From contig JAWWPG010000063.1 of the NCBI GenBank assembly GCA_033850885.1, forward strand, positions 1 to 64,000: a stretch of 64,000 bases of DNA, given 5' to 3'. The translations under genes and the position numbers were made by a program. Below are positions 37,494 through 46,413 of the stretch, in pieces. How positions within the stretch are numbered: position 1 is the stretch's first letter; each line of letters begins with the position of its first letter. Under the pieces are notes generated by a model that worked only from the letters and a program-made list of their open reading frames with translations, searched no databases and was not told the origin of the DNA. Source of the stretch: JAWWPG01 sp033850885 (GTDB lineage: Bacteria; Actinomycetota; Actinomycetes; Propionibacteriales; Nocardioidaceae).

Positions 37494-38930
37494 CTAGTGG
37501 ACCAGCATGTCCTTCTGCGCCTCGGCGGCCTCGCGGGAGGCCTTGGCGGCGACCTCCGCGGCGGCGAGGTGGTCGCCGGCATGCTGGTGCCACCACTCCT
37601 GGCCGGCGGCGGGCAGGGTGTGGATCGGGTCGTAGTACTCGTACGTCCGGGTGAGCGCTTCGACGTCGTCGGTCTCGATCGACGTCCGGTAGTTCTTCGT
37701 CCAGTACGAGATGCCGTGCTCGCGGTCGTAGGACTCGAGCTGGTGCACCCAGCGCTTGCCGACGAACGGTACGTCGCACACGATGCGGGGGGTGGCGAAG
37801 CCGGGCAGGTAGCCCATCAGGCTGTGCTGCAGCTCCTGGGCGCGGGCCACCGACACCCGCCAGTGCTCGCTGAACGGGATCATGTCGCACATGTAGAAGT
37901 AGTAGGGCATGATCTGGGCGCCGTCGAGCATGGTGAAGCACAGGTCGAGGAGCCGGTGGGTGTCGTCGTTGATGCCGCCCATCAGGACGCCCTGGTTGCG
38001 CACGTCCCGGATGCCCGTGTCGAGCATGGCGCGGGTCGCCTTCGCGACCATCGGGGTCACCGAGTTGGCGTGGTTGATGTGGGTGTGGATCGCGATCGAC
38101 GCGCCACGCTGGTGTGCCTTGGTGGCCAGCCGCTCCATCCCGGCGCGGACCTCGTCCTGCAGCCAGTGTTGGGGAAGACCCATCAGCGCCTTCGTCGCGA
38201 GCCTGATGTCGCGGATGTTGTCGACATCGAGTACGGCGTCCACGAACGCCTCGAGGCGCGGCCACGGCATGTTCGCGACGTCCCCGCCGGAGACGACGAC
38301 GTCTCGTACGCCCGGGTTGGCACGCAGGTAGGCGAGCATGGAGTCGATGCGGTCGACGGGCTTGAGGTTGAACTTCAGCTTGTCGATCACCGGGGTCGAG
38401 TTCCCGACCAGGTCCATCCGGGTGCAGTGACCGCAGTACTGCGGGCAGGTGGGGAGCAGCTCGGCGAGCACCTTGGTGGGATAGCGGTGGGTCAGCCCTT
38501 CCGTGACCCACATGTCCTGCTCGTGCAGGCTGTCGCGGGTCGCATGCGGGTGGCTCGGCCAGTCAGTCCGACGGTCGGAGAAGACCGGCAGCATGTATCG
38601 GCGGATCGGGTCGGCGTACAGCGCCTCCGTGGTCGGCACGGCATGCGGGACCATCGTGTTCATCATCTGCGGCGGCACGAGCATCGACATCGTGGCGCGT
38701 TCCAGCTGGTCGCGCTCGAGGTCGTCGTAGAAAGAGTCGTCGACGGCGTCGCCGAGCAGCGCCCGGAGCTGTTTGAGGTTCTTGACGCAGTGCGCCCGTT
38801 GCCACTGCACGGATGCCCAGTCCTCCGCCGTGACGTCCTTCCAGGCCGGGAACCGGGTCCAATCCGGCTCGACGAGCTCGACCCGGGTGTAGGGATAGGG
38901 CTGTTCGAGGCCGGAATGCTGCTCGGTCAC
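37494..38930 (-). CDS. kamA: Lysine 2,3-aminomutase
   Basis: Radical SAM and PLP enzyme converting L-lysine to L-beta-lysine, the first step of lysine fermentation. The iron-sulfur motif CPQYCGHC (about 162-169, CxxxCxxC) is followed by VVSGGDVANM, the SAM-binding GGD motif; the PLP lysine is expected in the later MGGIND-type region, here VLMGGINDDTHRLL. The 478 residues match the family. GTG 38930 has GGAGGA 4-5 nt upstream. It is transcribed away from kdd. Confidence 0.9.
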   Translation of the reverse strand: MTEQHSGLEQPYPYTRVELVEPDWTRFPAWKDVTAEDWASVQWQRAHCVKNLKQLRALLGDAVDDSFYDDLERDQLERATMSMLVPPQMMNTMVPHAVPTTEALYADPIRRYMLPVFSDRRTDWPSHPHATRDSLHEQDMWVTEGLTHRYPTKVLAELLPTCPQYCGHCTRMDLVGNSTPVIDKLKFNLKPVDRIDSMLAYLRANPGVRDVVVSGGDVANMPWPRLEAFVDAVLDVDNIRDIRLATKALMGLPQHWLQDEVRAGMERLATKAHQRGASIAIHTHINHANSVTPMVAKATRAMLDTGIRDVRNQGVLMGGINDDTHRLLDLCFTMLDGAQIMPYYFYMCDMIPFSEHWRVSVARAQELQHSLMGYLPGFATPRIVCDVPFVGKRWVHQLESYDREHGISYWTKNYRTSIETDDVEALTRTYEYYDPIHTLPAAGQEWWHQHAGDHLAAAEVAAKASREAAEAQKDMLVH

Positions 38931-38981
38931 GGGATCCTCCGATCTGGGGGCTCGCGGCGGGCGGTACCGCGTTAACGTCTC

Positions 38982-39002
38982 GCACGTTCTCGTGCAAGAC
39001 TA
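38982..39002 (-). promoter_or_regulatory. Candidate promoter/operator between kamA and kdd
   Basis: The inverted repeat GCACG-TTCT-CGTGC at 38982-38995 directly abuts a minus-strand -10-like TAGTCT (38997-39002) facing kamA. A palindrome at the transcription start is a usual position for a regulator that represses kamA; the Lrp/AsnC protein at 36691-37131 is a candidate ligand sensor. The divergent gap is 145 bases. Confidence 0.35.
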
Positions 39003-39075
39003 CGGGAGAATGTGCGGTGACTGCAAAGGGACGCCGTAATTCTTGCGGCATGACGAGCGTAAGCGGGAGGTTTCC

Positions 39076-40146
39076 TTGTCCAGCGGTCCCACGACCATGA
39101 GCGACCCCATCGGACTGCACCGCGTGCTCGCGCCCGCCGGCGTGCTGCCGCAGGCGGCCACCCGGCTCGACGTCAGGCCCGAGATCTGGCCCGACGAGGT
39201 GCGGGTGGACGTGGAGCGGCTGAACCTCGACGCCGCGTCCTTCCGCCAGCTTTGGGACAAGCACCAGGGCGACGGCTCCGCCGTCCGCGACGAGGTGTTG
39301 TCGATCATCGCCGAGCGCGGCAAGATGCAGAACCCGGTGACCGGGTCGGGCGGCATGCTGACGGGCACCGTGGCCGAGGTGGGCCCGGACTCCAGCCTGG
39401 GTCTCTCCGTCGGGGACACGGTGACGACGTTGGTCTCGCTCACTCTGACGCCCCTCGTCGTCACGGACGGCCTGGCTCGGTGGGACGGCGCCAGCGAACA
39501 GGTCCCGTGCGCCGGATACGCCATCCTTTTCGGTCGCTCGATCGCGGCCGTCATGCCGGAAGACGTGCCCCCAAGGCTCGCACTCGCCGTGATGGACGTC
39601 TGCGGTGCCCCGGCGCTGACCGCGCGGGTCGTGGGCCAGTACGTCGACCGCGGCCGACCACCGACGGTCTGCGTCATCGGCGGCGCCGGCAAGAGCGGCT
39701 CCTTGTCGCTCGCGGCCGCGGCCCTTGCGGGTGCCGGTCGCATCATCGCCGTCGTACCCGTTCAACGAGAGGTCGACCTGCTTGCTGACAAGGAGCTCGC
39801 GGACGCGGTTGCCCTCGCTGACGCGCGCGACCCGGTCGCGCTGTCGCAGTCGGTGGCCGACGCGGGCGGCCCCGCCGATGTCACCGTCGTCTGCGTGGAT
39901 GTCCCCGGGTGCGAAGGCGGCGCCATCTTGTCCACGGCACCGGGCGGCACCGTCATCTTCTTCTCAATGGCGACGTCCTTCGCTGCAGCCGCCCTCGGTG
40001 CCGAAGGCCTGGTGTCCGACGTCACGATGCTGATCGGCAACGGGTACCTGCCGGGTCACGCCGCCTACGCGCTGGACGTGTTCCGCGCTCACGAGGGGGT
40101 TCGCCGGCTCTTCGACGCACGAGTCGAGCACGAGACGGCAGGATAG
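39076..40146 (+). CDS. kdd: L-erythro-3,5-diaminohexanoate dehydrogenase
   Basis: NAD-dependent oxidative deamination of 3,5-diaminohexanoate to 5-amino-3-oxohexanoate in lysine degradation. The N-terminal region GLHRVLAPAGVLPQAATRLD is characteristic of Kdd; a Rossmann segment VIGGAGKSGSLSLAAAALAG gives the dinucleotide-binding site. A TTG at 39076 has GGGAGG 5 nt upstream and gives 356 residues; ATG 39097 is the alternative. The amidohydrolase gene follows after 4 bases. Confidence 0.88.
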   Translation: MSSGPTTMSDPIGLHRVLAPAGVLPQAATRLDVRPEIWPDEVRVDVERLNLDAASFRQLWDKHQGDGSAVRDEVLSIIAERGKMQNPVTGSGGMLTGTVAEVGPDSSLGLSVGDTVTTLVSLTLTPLVVTDGLARWDGASEQVPCAGYAILFGRSIAAVMPEDVPPRLALAVMDVCGAPALTARVVGQYVDRGRPPTVCVIGGAGKSGSLSLAAAALAGAGRIIAVVPVQREVDLLADKELADAVALADARDPVALSQSVADAGGPADVTVVCVDVPGCEGGAILSTAPGGTVIFFSMATSFAAAALGAEGLVSDVTMLIGNGYLPGHAAYALDVFRAHEGVRRLFDARVEHETAG

Positions 40147-40150
40147 GCAC

Positions 40151-41719
40151 ATGGGACAGCCGCCGGCACGTGTTCTCCTCCGTGGAGGATGCGTCTACTC
40201 GCCGGAGCATCCGTCGGCCACGGCGATGCTGACGGTCGGCGAGACCGTCGCCTGGATAGGTGACGAGGGGGGCGCCGCGGCGCACCTCGACGAGGCCGAA
40301 CTCGTCGTCGAGCTCGACGGCGGTCTCGTCACTCCTGGCTTCGTCGACGCCCACGTCCATCTCGCCAAGACCGGGCTGGCGCTGCAGACCCTCGACCTGA
40401 GCAACACCGTCAGCGTGGCCGACGCCCTCGACCGCCTCGCAGAGTACGCGACACGCCACGTCGGGGCGGTCCTCGTCGCGCACGGCTGGGACGAGAGCCG
40501 GTGGCCCGACCCGCGGCCGTTCACCGGTGCCGAGCTGGACCGGGCGGTCGGCGACCGGGTCGCATACGTCAGCCGGGTCGACTCCCACTCCGCCGTCGTG
40601 TCGTCGGCGCTGCTCGACCTCGAGCCGGCGATCAGTGGCCTCCGCGGGTGGCGTGGTGACGGCGGCATCGAGCGCGACGCCCACCACGCCGCGAGGGGTG
40701 TGGTGGACAGCCTCTGGAGTGACCCGGAGCGCCGGCAGGCGTTGCTGCTCGCGCTGCGCGAGGCCGCCCGGGTCGGGATCACGTCTGTGCACGAGGTCAA
40801 CGCTCCCCACATCTCGCCGTACGACGACGCCCGGCTGATCTCGGCACTACGCCGCGAACGCCCGCTACCGGAGGTCGTCGCCTACTGGGGAGCGCTGCTT
40901 GGCGGCGAGCATGCCGACGCCGTCGGACTGGCCGGCTTCGCCGGTGACCTCTGCATCGACGGGGCGATCGGCTCCCGGACAGCCGCGCTGCATGCCCCGT
41001 ACCAGGACGCCGACGGGGCGGGACACCTCTACCTCGACGACGTCCAGGTGCGCGACCACGTCGTCTGGTGCGCCGAGCGGGGCCTGCAGGCAGGTTTCCA
41101 CGTCATTGGGGACCGTGGAGTGGACACCGCGGTGTCCGGTCTCGTGCAGGCGGCCGCGAAGGTCGGGACCGAGCAGATGTTCGTGGCCCGGCACCGGCTC
41201 GAGCACGTCGAGATGCCCACGCCGTCGGCGATTGCACTCCTGGCTGCTCTGCATGTGGTGGCGAGCGTGCAGCCGATGTTCGACGCCGCCTGGGGTGCCC
41301 CGGGCGAGCTCTACGAGAAGCGCCTGGGAACTGCCCGCTCGACGCCGATGAACCCGTTCGCGAGCATGCGGCGGGCCGGCGTCACGCTCGCCTTCGGATC
41401 GGACAGCCCCGTCACCGCGATGGGTCCATGGGCCGCCGTGCGTGCCGCTGTCCACCATCACCACCCCGCCGAGCGACTGACGGTCGAAGCCGCCTTCGAG
41501 GCTCACACGCGCGGTGGGCACCGGGCGCGCCGCGCCGACGACGCCGGGACGCTGGTCAGCGGGGCGGCCGCGACATATGCGATCTGGGAACACGCGGATC
41601 GGACAGCGCGTGACGGGGCGGACCGGCTGCCGGCGCTGGCACCCTCCGAGCCGCTGCCGTCGTGTGTCCGGACCGTGGTGGCCGGAACCACCGTCTTCGA
41701 CGCGGAGAGGCAGCCATGA
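40151..41719 (+). CDS. Amidohydrolase family protein (YtcJ-like) within the lysine operon
   Basis: 522-residue metal-dependent hydrolase. The N-terminal beta sandwich is followed by VTPGFVDAHVHLAKTG with the HxH metal pair, DGAIGSRTAALHAPY, HVIGDRGVDTAV and the final FGSDSPVTAMGPW with the active-site Asp. It belongs to the YtcJ-like amidohydrolases whose substrates are mostly unknown. It sits between kdd (4-base gap) and kamD (4-base overlap), so it is translated with the lysine genes. An N-acyl or lactam form of a pathway intermediate is a possible substrate; that is a guess. Confidence 0.85.
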   Translation: MGQPPARVLLRGGCVYSPEHPSATAMLTVGETVAWIGDEGGAAAHLDEAELVVELDGGLVTPGFVDAHVHLAKTGLALQTLDLSNTVSVADALDRLAEYATRHVGAVLVAHGWDESRWPDPRPFTGAELDRAVGDRVAYVSRVDSHSAVVSSALLDLEPAISGLRGWRGDGGIERDAHHAARGVVDSLWSDPERRQALLLALREAARVGITSVHEVNAPHISPYDDARLISALRRERPLPEVVAYWGALLGGEHADAVGLAGFAGDLCIDGAIGSRTAALHAPYQDADGAGHLYLDDVQVRDHVVWCAERGLQAGFHVIGDRGVDTAVSGLVQAAAKVGTEQMFVARHRLEHVEMPTPSAIALLAALHVVASVQPMFDAAWGAPGELYEKRLGTARSTPMNPFASMRRAGVTLAFGSDSPVTAMGPWAAVRAAVHHHHPAERLTVEAAFEAHTRGGHRARRADDAGTLVSGAAATYAIWEHADRTARDGADRLPALAPSEPLPSCVRTVVAGTTVFDAERQP

Positions 41720-43287
41720 CGTCACGTTCCCGGCCCCATCTCGACCTCGACCCCACCACCGTCAAGCAGGCTCGGCGCCTGGCGAGGCAGGCGGGGCGCC
41801 CCATCGTCAGGCTCGCCCGCCAGCACACGACCGTATCCGTCGAGCGGGCGACGCTGCGGCTGGCGGGCCTGTCGGGCGCGGACCCGGACGGCACGCCCTG
41901 GGTCAACCGGCTGCTCGACGCGGTGCGCGGTGACGTCGGCCTGGAGCACGGGGTGGCCCTCCCGGTCTGGGACGCGCTGCGCCGCAACGACGCCCTCGAC
42001 CTCATCGAGCTGGCCAAGCGTGCCGCCTCCGGCGAGGTGCGCTTCGAGCTCCCGGCGGGCAGGGACGCGGTACGGGCCAGAGCCGCCGCCCGCAAGCAGG
42101 TGGCGGCCGGCATTCGCCGCGTAGACGCCCGTCGGCGGGAGCGGGAGCGGCTCGTCAAGAGGTGGGGGGACCCCAAGCAGAAACCGTGGATCTACCTCAT
42201 CGTCGCGACCGGAGACATCTACGAGGACATCCCGCAGGCGCAGGCTGCCGCCCGAGGGGGAGCCGACATCATCGCGGTGATCCGTTCGACCGGCCAGTCG
42301 CTCATCGACTACGTGCCGGAGGGCGCCACCCGCGAGGGCTTCGCCGGCACCTATGCGACCCAGGAGAACTTCCGGCTGATGAGGGCGGCCCTCGACGAGT
42401 CGAGCGCGGAGCTCGGACGCTACGTCCGGCTCACCAACTACGCCTCCGGCCTGTGCATGCCGGAGATCGCCGCGCTGGCTGGTCTGGAACGGCTGGACAT
42501 GATGCTCAACGACTCGATGTACGGCATCCTGTTCCGCGACATCAACCCGATCCGGACGTTCGTCGACCAGCGTTTCAGCCGACAGGTACATGCTCGCGCG
42601 GGAATCATCATCAACACCGGCGAGGACAACTACCTGACCACCGACGACGCCGTCGACGCGGCACACACCGTCACGGTGAGCCAGCTGCTCAACGAGTACT
42701 TCGCGAAGGAGGCCGGGCTGGAGGACTGGCAGCTCGGCCTCGGCCACGCCTTCGAGATCAACCCCGACCTGCCGGACAGCTTCCGGCTCGAGCTCGCGCA
42801 CGCTCTGCTGGCGCGCACGCTCTTCCCCAAGGCCCCGCTCAAGTGGATGCCTCCCACCAAGCACATGACCGGCGACGTCTTCCGCGGTTACCTGCTTGAC
42901 GGGTTCTTCAACCTGGCCGGCGTGATGTCCGACCAGGACATCCTGCTCGTCGGCATGATGACGGAGGCCGTCGTCACGCCCTGGCTGTCCGACCGCGACC
43001 TCGCGCTGCAGAACGTGCGGTATGTGCTGAACGCCGCCGGCCGGCTGGCAGAGGACTTCCAGCCACGCCCGGACGGCTTCATCGCCGTACGCGCCAACCA
43101 GGTCCTCGCCGAGTCCGTCGCCCTGCTCGACAAGATCCTCGGCCACGACGAGGGGCTCCTCGACGCCATCGCGGACGGCACCTTCGGTCTGATGAAACGA
43201 CCCGCCGACGCCGGGCGTGGCCTCGACGGAGTGGCCCGCAAGTCCCCCGAGTACTACAACCCCGCCACCGAGATGCTGGAGGGCTGA
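41716..43287 (+). CDS. kamD: Lysine 5,6-aminomutase alpha subunit
   Basis: Large subunit of the adenosylcobalamin- and PLP-dependent enzyme that moves the terminal amino group of D-lysine or beta-lysine. The 523-residue protein is a TIM barrel; recognisable family stretches are LIVATGDIYEDIPQAQAAARGG, split here as IYLIVATGDIYEDI and AQAAARGGADIIAVIRST, and NTGEDNYLTTDDA. ATG 41716 overlaps the amidohydrolase stop and has GAGAGG just upstream. kamE follows with a one-base overlap. Confidence 0.93.
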   Translation: MTSRSRPHLDLDPTTVKQARRLARQAGRPIVRLARQHTTVSVERATLRLAGLSGADPDGTPWVNRLLDAVRGDVGLEHGVALPVWDALRRNDALDLIELAKRAASGEVRFELPAGRDAVRARAAARKQVAAGIRRVDARRRERERLVKRWGDPKQKPWIYLIVATGDIYEDIPQAQAAARGGADIIAVIRSTGQSLIDYVPEGATREGFAGTYATQENFRLMRAALDESSAELGRYVRLTNYASGLCMPEIAALAGLERLDMMLNDSMYGILFRDINPIRTFVDQRFSRQVHARAGIIINTGEDNYLTTDDAVDAAHTVTVSQLLNEYFAKEAGLEDWQLGLGHAFEINPDLPDSFRLELAHALLARTLFPKAPLKWMPPTKHMTGDVFRGYLLDGFFNLAGVMSDQDILLVGMMTEAVVTPWLSDRDLALQNVRYVLNAAGRLAEDFQPRPDGFIAVRANQVLAESVALLDKILGHDEGLLDAIADGTFGLMKRPADAGRGLDGVARKSPEYYNPATEMLEG

Positions 43288-44084
43288 TGACCGCTCCACC
43301 CGAGGACGAGCCGACGATCCTGCGTCCGTACGGCGACACGCGGGGCGACGGCATGGTGCAGGTGTCGTTCACGCTGCCCCTGAAGCACGACAAGCGCGCA
43401 GAGGGGGCTGCCGCCCAGCTGGCCAAGAAGATGGGCATCGACCCCGCCCTCGTCGTGCACGCCAGGTCGATGGGACCCGACTTCACGTTCTTCGTCGTCT
43501 ACGGCCAGGTTGCGCATCTCGTCGACACCAGCAAGGTGGAGGTCGTCGAGCGCGACTTTGCGCTGCTCACGCCGAAAGAGGTGAACCAGGCGGTCAAGAA
43601 GGCACTACGGCGAAGGCTCGTCGTCGTGGGCGGATGCATCGGCACCGACGCGCACACGGTGGGCATCGACGCGATCCTCAACATCAAGGGCTTCGCCGGC
43701 GAGAAGGGCCTGGAGTACTACCGCGAGCTCAAGGTGGTGAACCTGGGCGCCCAGGTCTCCGTCCCCCAACTGGTCGCTCGGGCCCGCCAGGAGCACGCCG
43801 ACGCGGTCCTGGTGTCCCAGGTCGTCACCCAGCGCGACGCCCACATCCTCAACACCAAGGAGATGTCGGCAGCATTCAACGAGGCCTACCCGAGGGCGTC
43901 CCGGCCGCTGTTGATCATCGGCGGACCACGCTTCGACGAGGCGCAGGCGGGAGAGCTCGGCGTCGACCGCGTCTTCACGAAGGGCACCACGCCGGGAGAG
44001 GTCGCGAGCTACCTCGTGCACGAGATCGTGGGCCGACGGTCCCCGCACAGGTCAGACCCGATGGAAGCCAGGGAGTCGGCATGA
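43287..44084 (+). CDS. kamE: Lysine 5,6-aminomutase beta subunit
   Basis: 265-residue cobalamin-binding subunit. The C-terminal Rossmann domain has the base-off B12 motif GTDAHTVGIDAIL (D-x-H-x-x-G, about residues 118-124), where His is the lower cobalt ligand. The N-terminal dimerisation domain contains RGDGMVQVSFTLPLKHDKRA. It shares one base with kamD and overlaps kal by four bases, a fully coupled set. Such an arrangement needs coenzyme B12, as does metH in this window. Confidence 0.93.
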   Translation: MTAPPEDEPTILRPYGDTRGDGMVQVSFTLPLKHDKRAEGAAAQLAKKMGIDPALVVHARSMGPDFTFFVVYGQVAHLVDTSKVEVVERDFALLTPKEVNQAVKKALRRRLVVVGGCIGTDAHTVGIDAILNIKGFAGEKGLEYYRELKVVNLGAQVSVPQLVARARQEHADAVLVSQVVTQRDAHILNTKEMSAAFNEAYPRASRPLLIIGGPRFDEAQAGELGVDRVFTKGTTPGEVASYLVHEIVGRRSPHRSDPMEARESA

Positions 44085-44479
44085 CCGGCGAGGACCCGCG
44101 TCTTGGTCTCAAGGTCACCCACCGCCGGTACGTCCCCTACTCCCACGCGCACTACGCCGGCAACCTGGTCGACGGCGCCTACAGCCTGGCTCTGTTCGGT
44201 GACGTGGCCACCGAGGTGTGCATCCGCATCGACCGTGACGAGGGGCTGTTCGCGTCGTACTCTGACGTCCAGTTCCGGGCACCGGTGCGGGCGGGGGACG
44301 TGCTCGAGGTGACCGCCGTGGTGACCCGGGTCGGAACCCGTTCCAGGACGCTCGACCTCACCGTGCTCGTGACCTGCCGGGGGAGGCCAGACCGGGGCGC
44401 GTCGAGCGCTGAGGTGCTGGACCCGCCGATCGTTGCGACGACCGCAACAGGGACCGTCGTCGTGCCGCCGGCGACTTGA
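44081..44479 (+). CDS. kal: 3-aminobutyryl-CoA ammonia lyase (hotdog fold)
   Basis: 132-residue hotdog-fold protein; with its position after kamDE this matches Kal, which releases ammonia from 3-aminobutyryl-CoA to give crotonyl-CoA. It starts MTGEDPRLGLKVTHRRYVPY and has the small conserved segment HYAGNLVDGAYSLALFGDVA and VQFRAPVRAGDVLEV, both typical of the family. ATG 44081 overlaps kamE (ATGA). It is the last gene of the operon; a hairpin follows the stop. Confidence 0.88.
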   Translation: MTGEDPRLGLKVTHRRYVPYSHAHYAGNLVDGAYSLALFGDVATEVCIRIDRDEGLFASYSDVQFRAPVRAGDVLEVTAVVTRVGTRSRTLDLTVLVTCRGRPDRGASSAEVLDPPIVATTATGTVVVPPAT

Positions 44480-44487
44480 GAAAGGTA

Positions 44488-44511
44488 CGGCGTGTTTTGC
44501 TGGACACGCCG
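44488..44511 (+). terminator. Hairpin after kal
   Basis: CGGCGTGT pairs with ACACGCCG over 8 bp with an 8-base loop, no T-run; a plausible 3' end for the kdd-kal mRNA. Confidence 0.45.
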
Positions 44512-44880
44512 CAAATGCACGAAACGCACGGAAAACAAAAGATGAACGCGAACCGTCGGTGACCTGCCCTTCCTGACGTCGGCGCAGGTCACAGGCGCCT
44601 TGACAGCCACTTCAGAAGTTGGAAGAGTCCGCGGAGTCCACTCACCGAGTCGCCCGGGTGATCCGGAGTCGATGAGGTCGGGACAAGCTGGGCTCCTGAT
44701 CCAACCCCAGCTTTGTCACGGCTGATCGGCTGGCAGCTCGCCGAGCGCGGGTGGACGACGCAGAGACCCGGTTCCCAGTAGACAACGGGCACTGGTTCCC
44801 ATCTCCAATGGGGCGGCGTCCGGTCCGAAGGGAATCGGGTTCTTCTGCGAAGGTTCCCTTTCGCTCTTTTGCGCCCGGCG

Positions 44881-44886
44881 TAGGCT
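44881..44886 (+). promoter_or_regulatory. -10 box TAGGCT, lnt-ppm1-fxsA
   Basis: TAGGCT ends 6 nt before the ATG of lnt at 44893, implying a leaderless operon transcript and making most of the preceding gap non-transcribed from this promoter. Confidence 0.45.
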
Positions 44887-44892
44887 CGCGCC

Positions 44893-46413
44893 ATGCTCGG
44901 GCCACCACGATTGCCCGTCGTGGCCCGCGCACTCGGGTCGCTCGCCGCCGGCTGCGCCGTCGGCGCCGCGTTCCCGCCGTACGGTCTTGTCTTCTTGATG
45001 CCGGTGGGCATCGCCGCACTGATGGTGCTGGTCCACGACCAGCGCGGCAGGGCGGGCTTTGGGTACGGCTGGGCCTTCGGCTTCGGTTTCATGATGGTGC
45101 TGATGCCGTGGATCACCGTGATCGGCTACGACGCCTGGGTCGCGCTGAGCGTCATCGAGGGGTTCTTCTACGGGTTGATGGGGCTCTCGTGGGCCTGGCT
45201 GAGCTGCCGGCGCTGGTGGCCGCCCGCCGCGGCCGCGAGCTGGGTCGGTGCGGAGCTGCTCCGCGGCACGGTCCCGTTCGGGGGCCTGCCCTGGGGCCGG
45301 CTCGCGTTCGGTCTCGTCGACACCCCGTTCGACCGTTACGGGAGGCTCGGCGGCACCGCTCTGGTGTCGTTCGTCGGCGTGCTGGTGGTCGCTCTCGTCG
45401 TCGACACCGGGCTGCGGCGTGACCACAGCCGGCGCGGCGTGGTGCAGCTCGCCCTCGCCGCTGCGCTCGTCCTCGTCACATTCGTGCTTCCCGTCGGGCT
45501 GGCCCATCCGCTGAACCGGGTCACGGTCGCCGCGGTCCAGGGCAACGTGCCGGGGGAGGGGCTGAACGCGTTCGCCGAGCGGAGCGCCGTGCTACGCAAC
45601 CACGTTCGAGCCACCGAGGCGTTCGCCGCCCGGGTCAAGGCCGGCCAGGCGCCGCGTCCCGACTTCGTGGTCTGGCCGGAGAACTCCTCCGACATCGACC
45701 CGTTCGACGCCCCCCGGGCGTACGCGGAGATCACCGCAGCGGTCAAGTCGGTGAAGGTGCCCGTCCTGGTGGGGGCCGTCCTGAACGGTCCCGACGCGGA
45801 CCACGTGCAGAACGTCGGAATCGTCTGGTCGCCGACCTCCGGACCGGGGGAGCGGTACGTCAAGCAGCACCTGGTGCCGTTCGGCGAGTACATCCCGTTC
45901 CGCAGCATCCTGACGAAGCTCATCACCCGTCTCGACGAGATCCCGAAGGACTTCGCGCCGGGGCACACCCCTGGCGTCCTAACCGTCGCCAACACGCGCA
46001 TCGGGGATCTGATGTGCTTCGAGGTCGTCTACGACGGGTTGGTGCGCAGCATCGTCGACCACGGTGCCCAGCTGGTCGTGGTCCAGACCAACAACGCAAC
46101 GTACGCCGGAACCGGGCAGCTCGACCAGCAGTTCGCGATCTCGCGGTACCGGGCGATCGAGACCGGGCGGCAGGTCGTGGTGGCCTCCACGGACGGCATC
46201 AGCGGGTTCTTCTCCGCGTCGGGAGCCGTGCTCGCCCGGAGCTCGGTCCACACGCAGGCGGTGCTGGAGCACCAGGTGACGCTCGCCAGCGGCATCACAC
46301 TCGGCGTCCGGTTTGGCTCCTGGGTCGACGTACTGCTGTCGCTTGCAGCACTCGGACTCACGGTGGTCGCCTGCTTGGGCAAACGACGCCGACCCGGCAG
46401 GATAGCGGGGTGA
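44893..46413 (+). CDS. lnt: Apolipoprotein N-acyltransferase
   Basis: Membrane enzyme that adds the third acyl chain to the N-terminal Cys of lipoproteins. The N-terminal half has about six membrane helices; the nitrilase-like extracytoplasmic domain carries the catalytic triad Glu263 (WPENSS), Lys324 (KQHLVPFGEYIPF) and Cys375 (DLMCFEVVYDG), and a last helix anchors the C-terminus. The 506 residues match the family. The stop overlaps ppm1 (GTGA), the pair that in mycobacteria is a two-domain protein. Confidence 0.94.
   Translation: MLGPPRLPVVARALGSLAAGCAVGAAFPPYGLVFLMPVGIAALMVLVHDQRGRAGFGYGWAFGFGFMMVLMPWITVIGYDAWVALSVIEGFFYGLMGLSWAWLSCRRWWPPAAAASWVGAELLRGTVPFGGLPWGRLAFGLVDTPFDRYGRLGGTALVSFVGVLVVALVVDTGLRRDHSRRGVVQLALAAALVLVTFVLPVGLAHPLNRVTVAAVQGNVPGEGLNAFAERSAVLRNHVRATEAFAARVKAGQAPRPDFVVWPENSSDIDPFDAPRAYAEITAAVKSVKVPVLVGAVLNGPDADHVQNVGIVWSPTSGPGERYVKQHLVPFGEYIPFRSILTKLITRLDEIPKDFAPGHTPGVLTVANTRIGDLMCFEVVYDGLVRSIVDHGAQLVVVQTNNATYAGTGQLDQQFAISRYRAIETGRQVVVASTDGISGFFSASGAVLARSSVHTQAVLEHQVTLASGITLGVRFGSWVDVLLSLAALGLTVVACLGKRRRPGRIAG

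Larger units (their letters stand above)
44480..44892 (+). other. 413-base intergenic region with three inverted repeats
   Basis: No convincing gene on either strand. It holds three hairpin-forming repeats: 44488-44495/44504-44511 (CGGCGTGT stem), 44559-44567/44584-44592 (GTGACCTGC, 16-base spacer) and 44685-44692/44706-44713 (AAGCTGGG, 13-base spacer). The first lies 9 bases after kal and is likely its transcript end. Near 44829-44859 AAGGGAA and TTCCCTT also pair. A noncoding RNA cannot be excluded. Confidence 0.5.

Noticed and set aside
44831..44855. Possible SigR promoter before lnt (GGAAT-N17-GTT)
   Set aside because: The spacing is 17, one short of the optimum, and the bases are part of an AAGGGAA/TTCCCTT inverted repeat; a TAGGCT box sits at the start codon.
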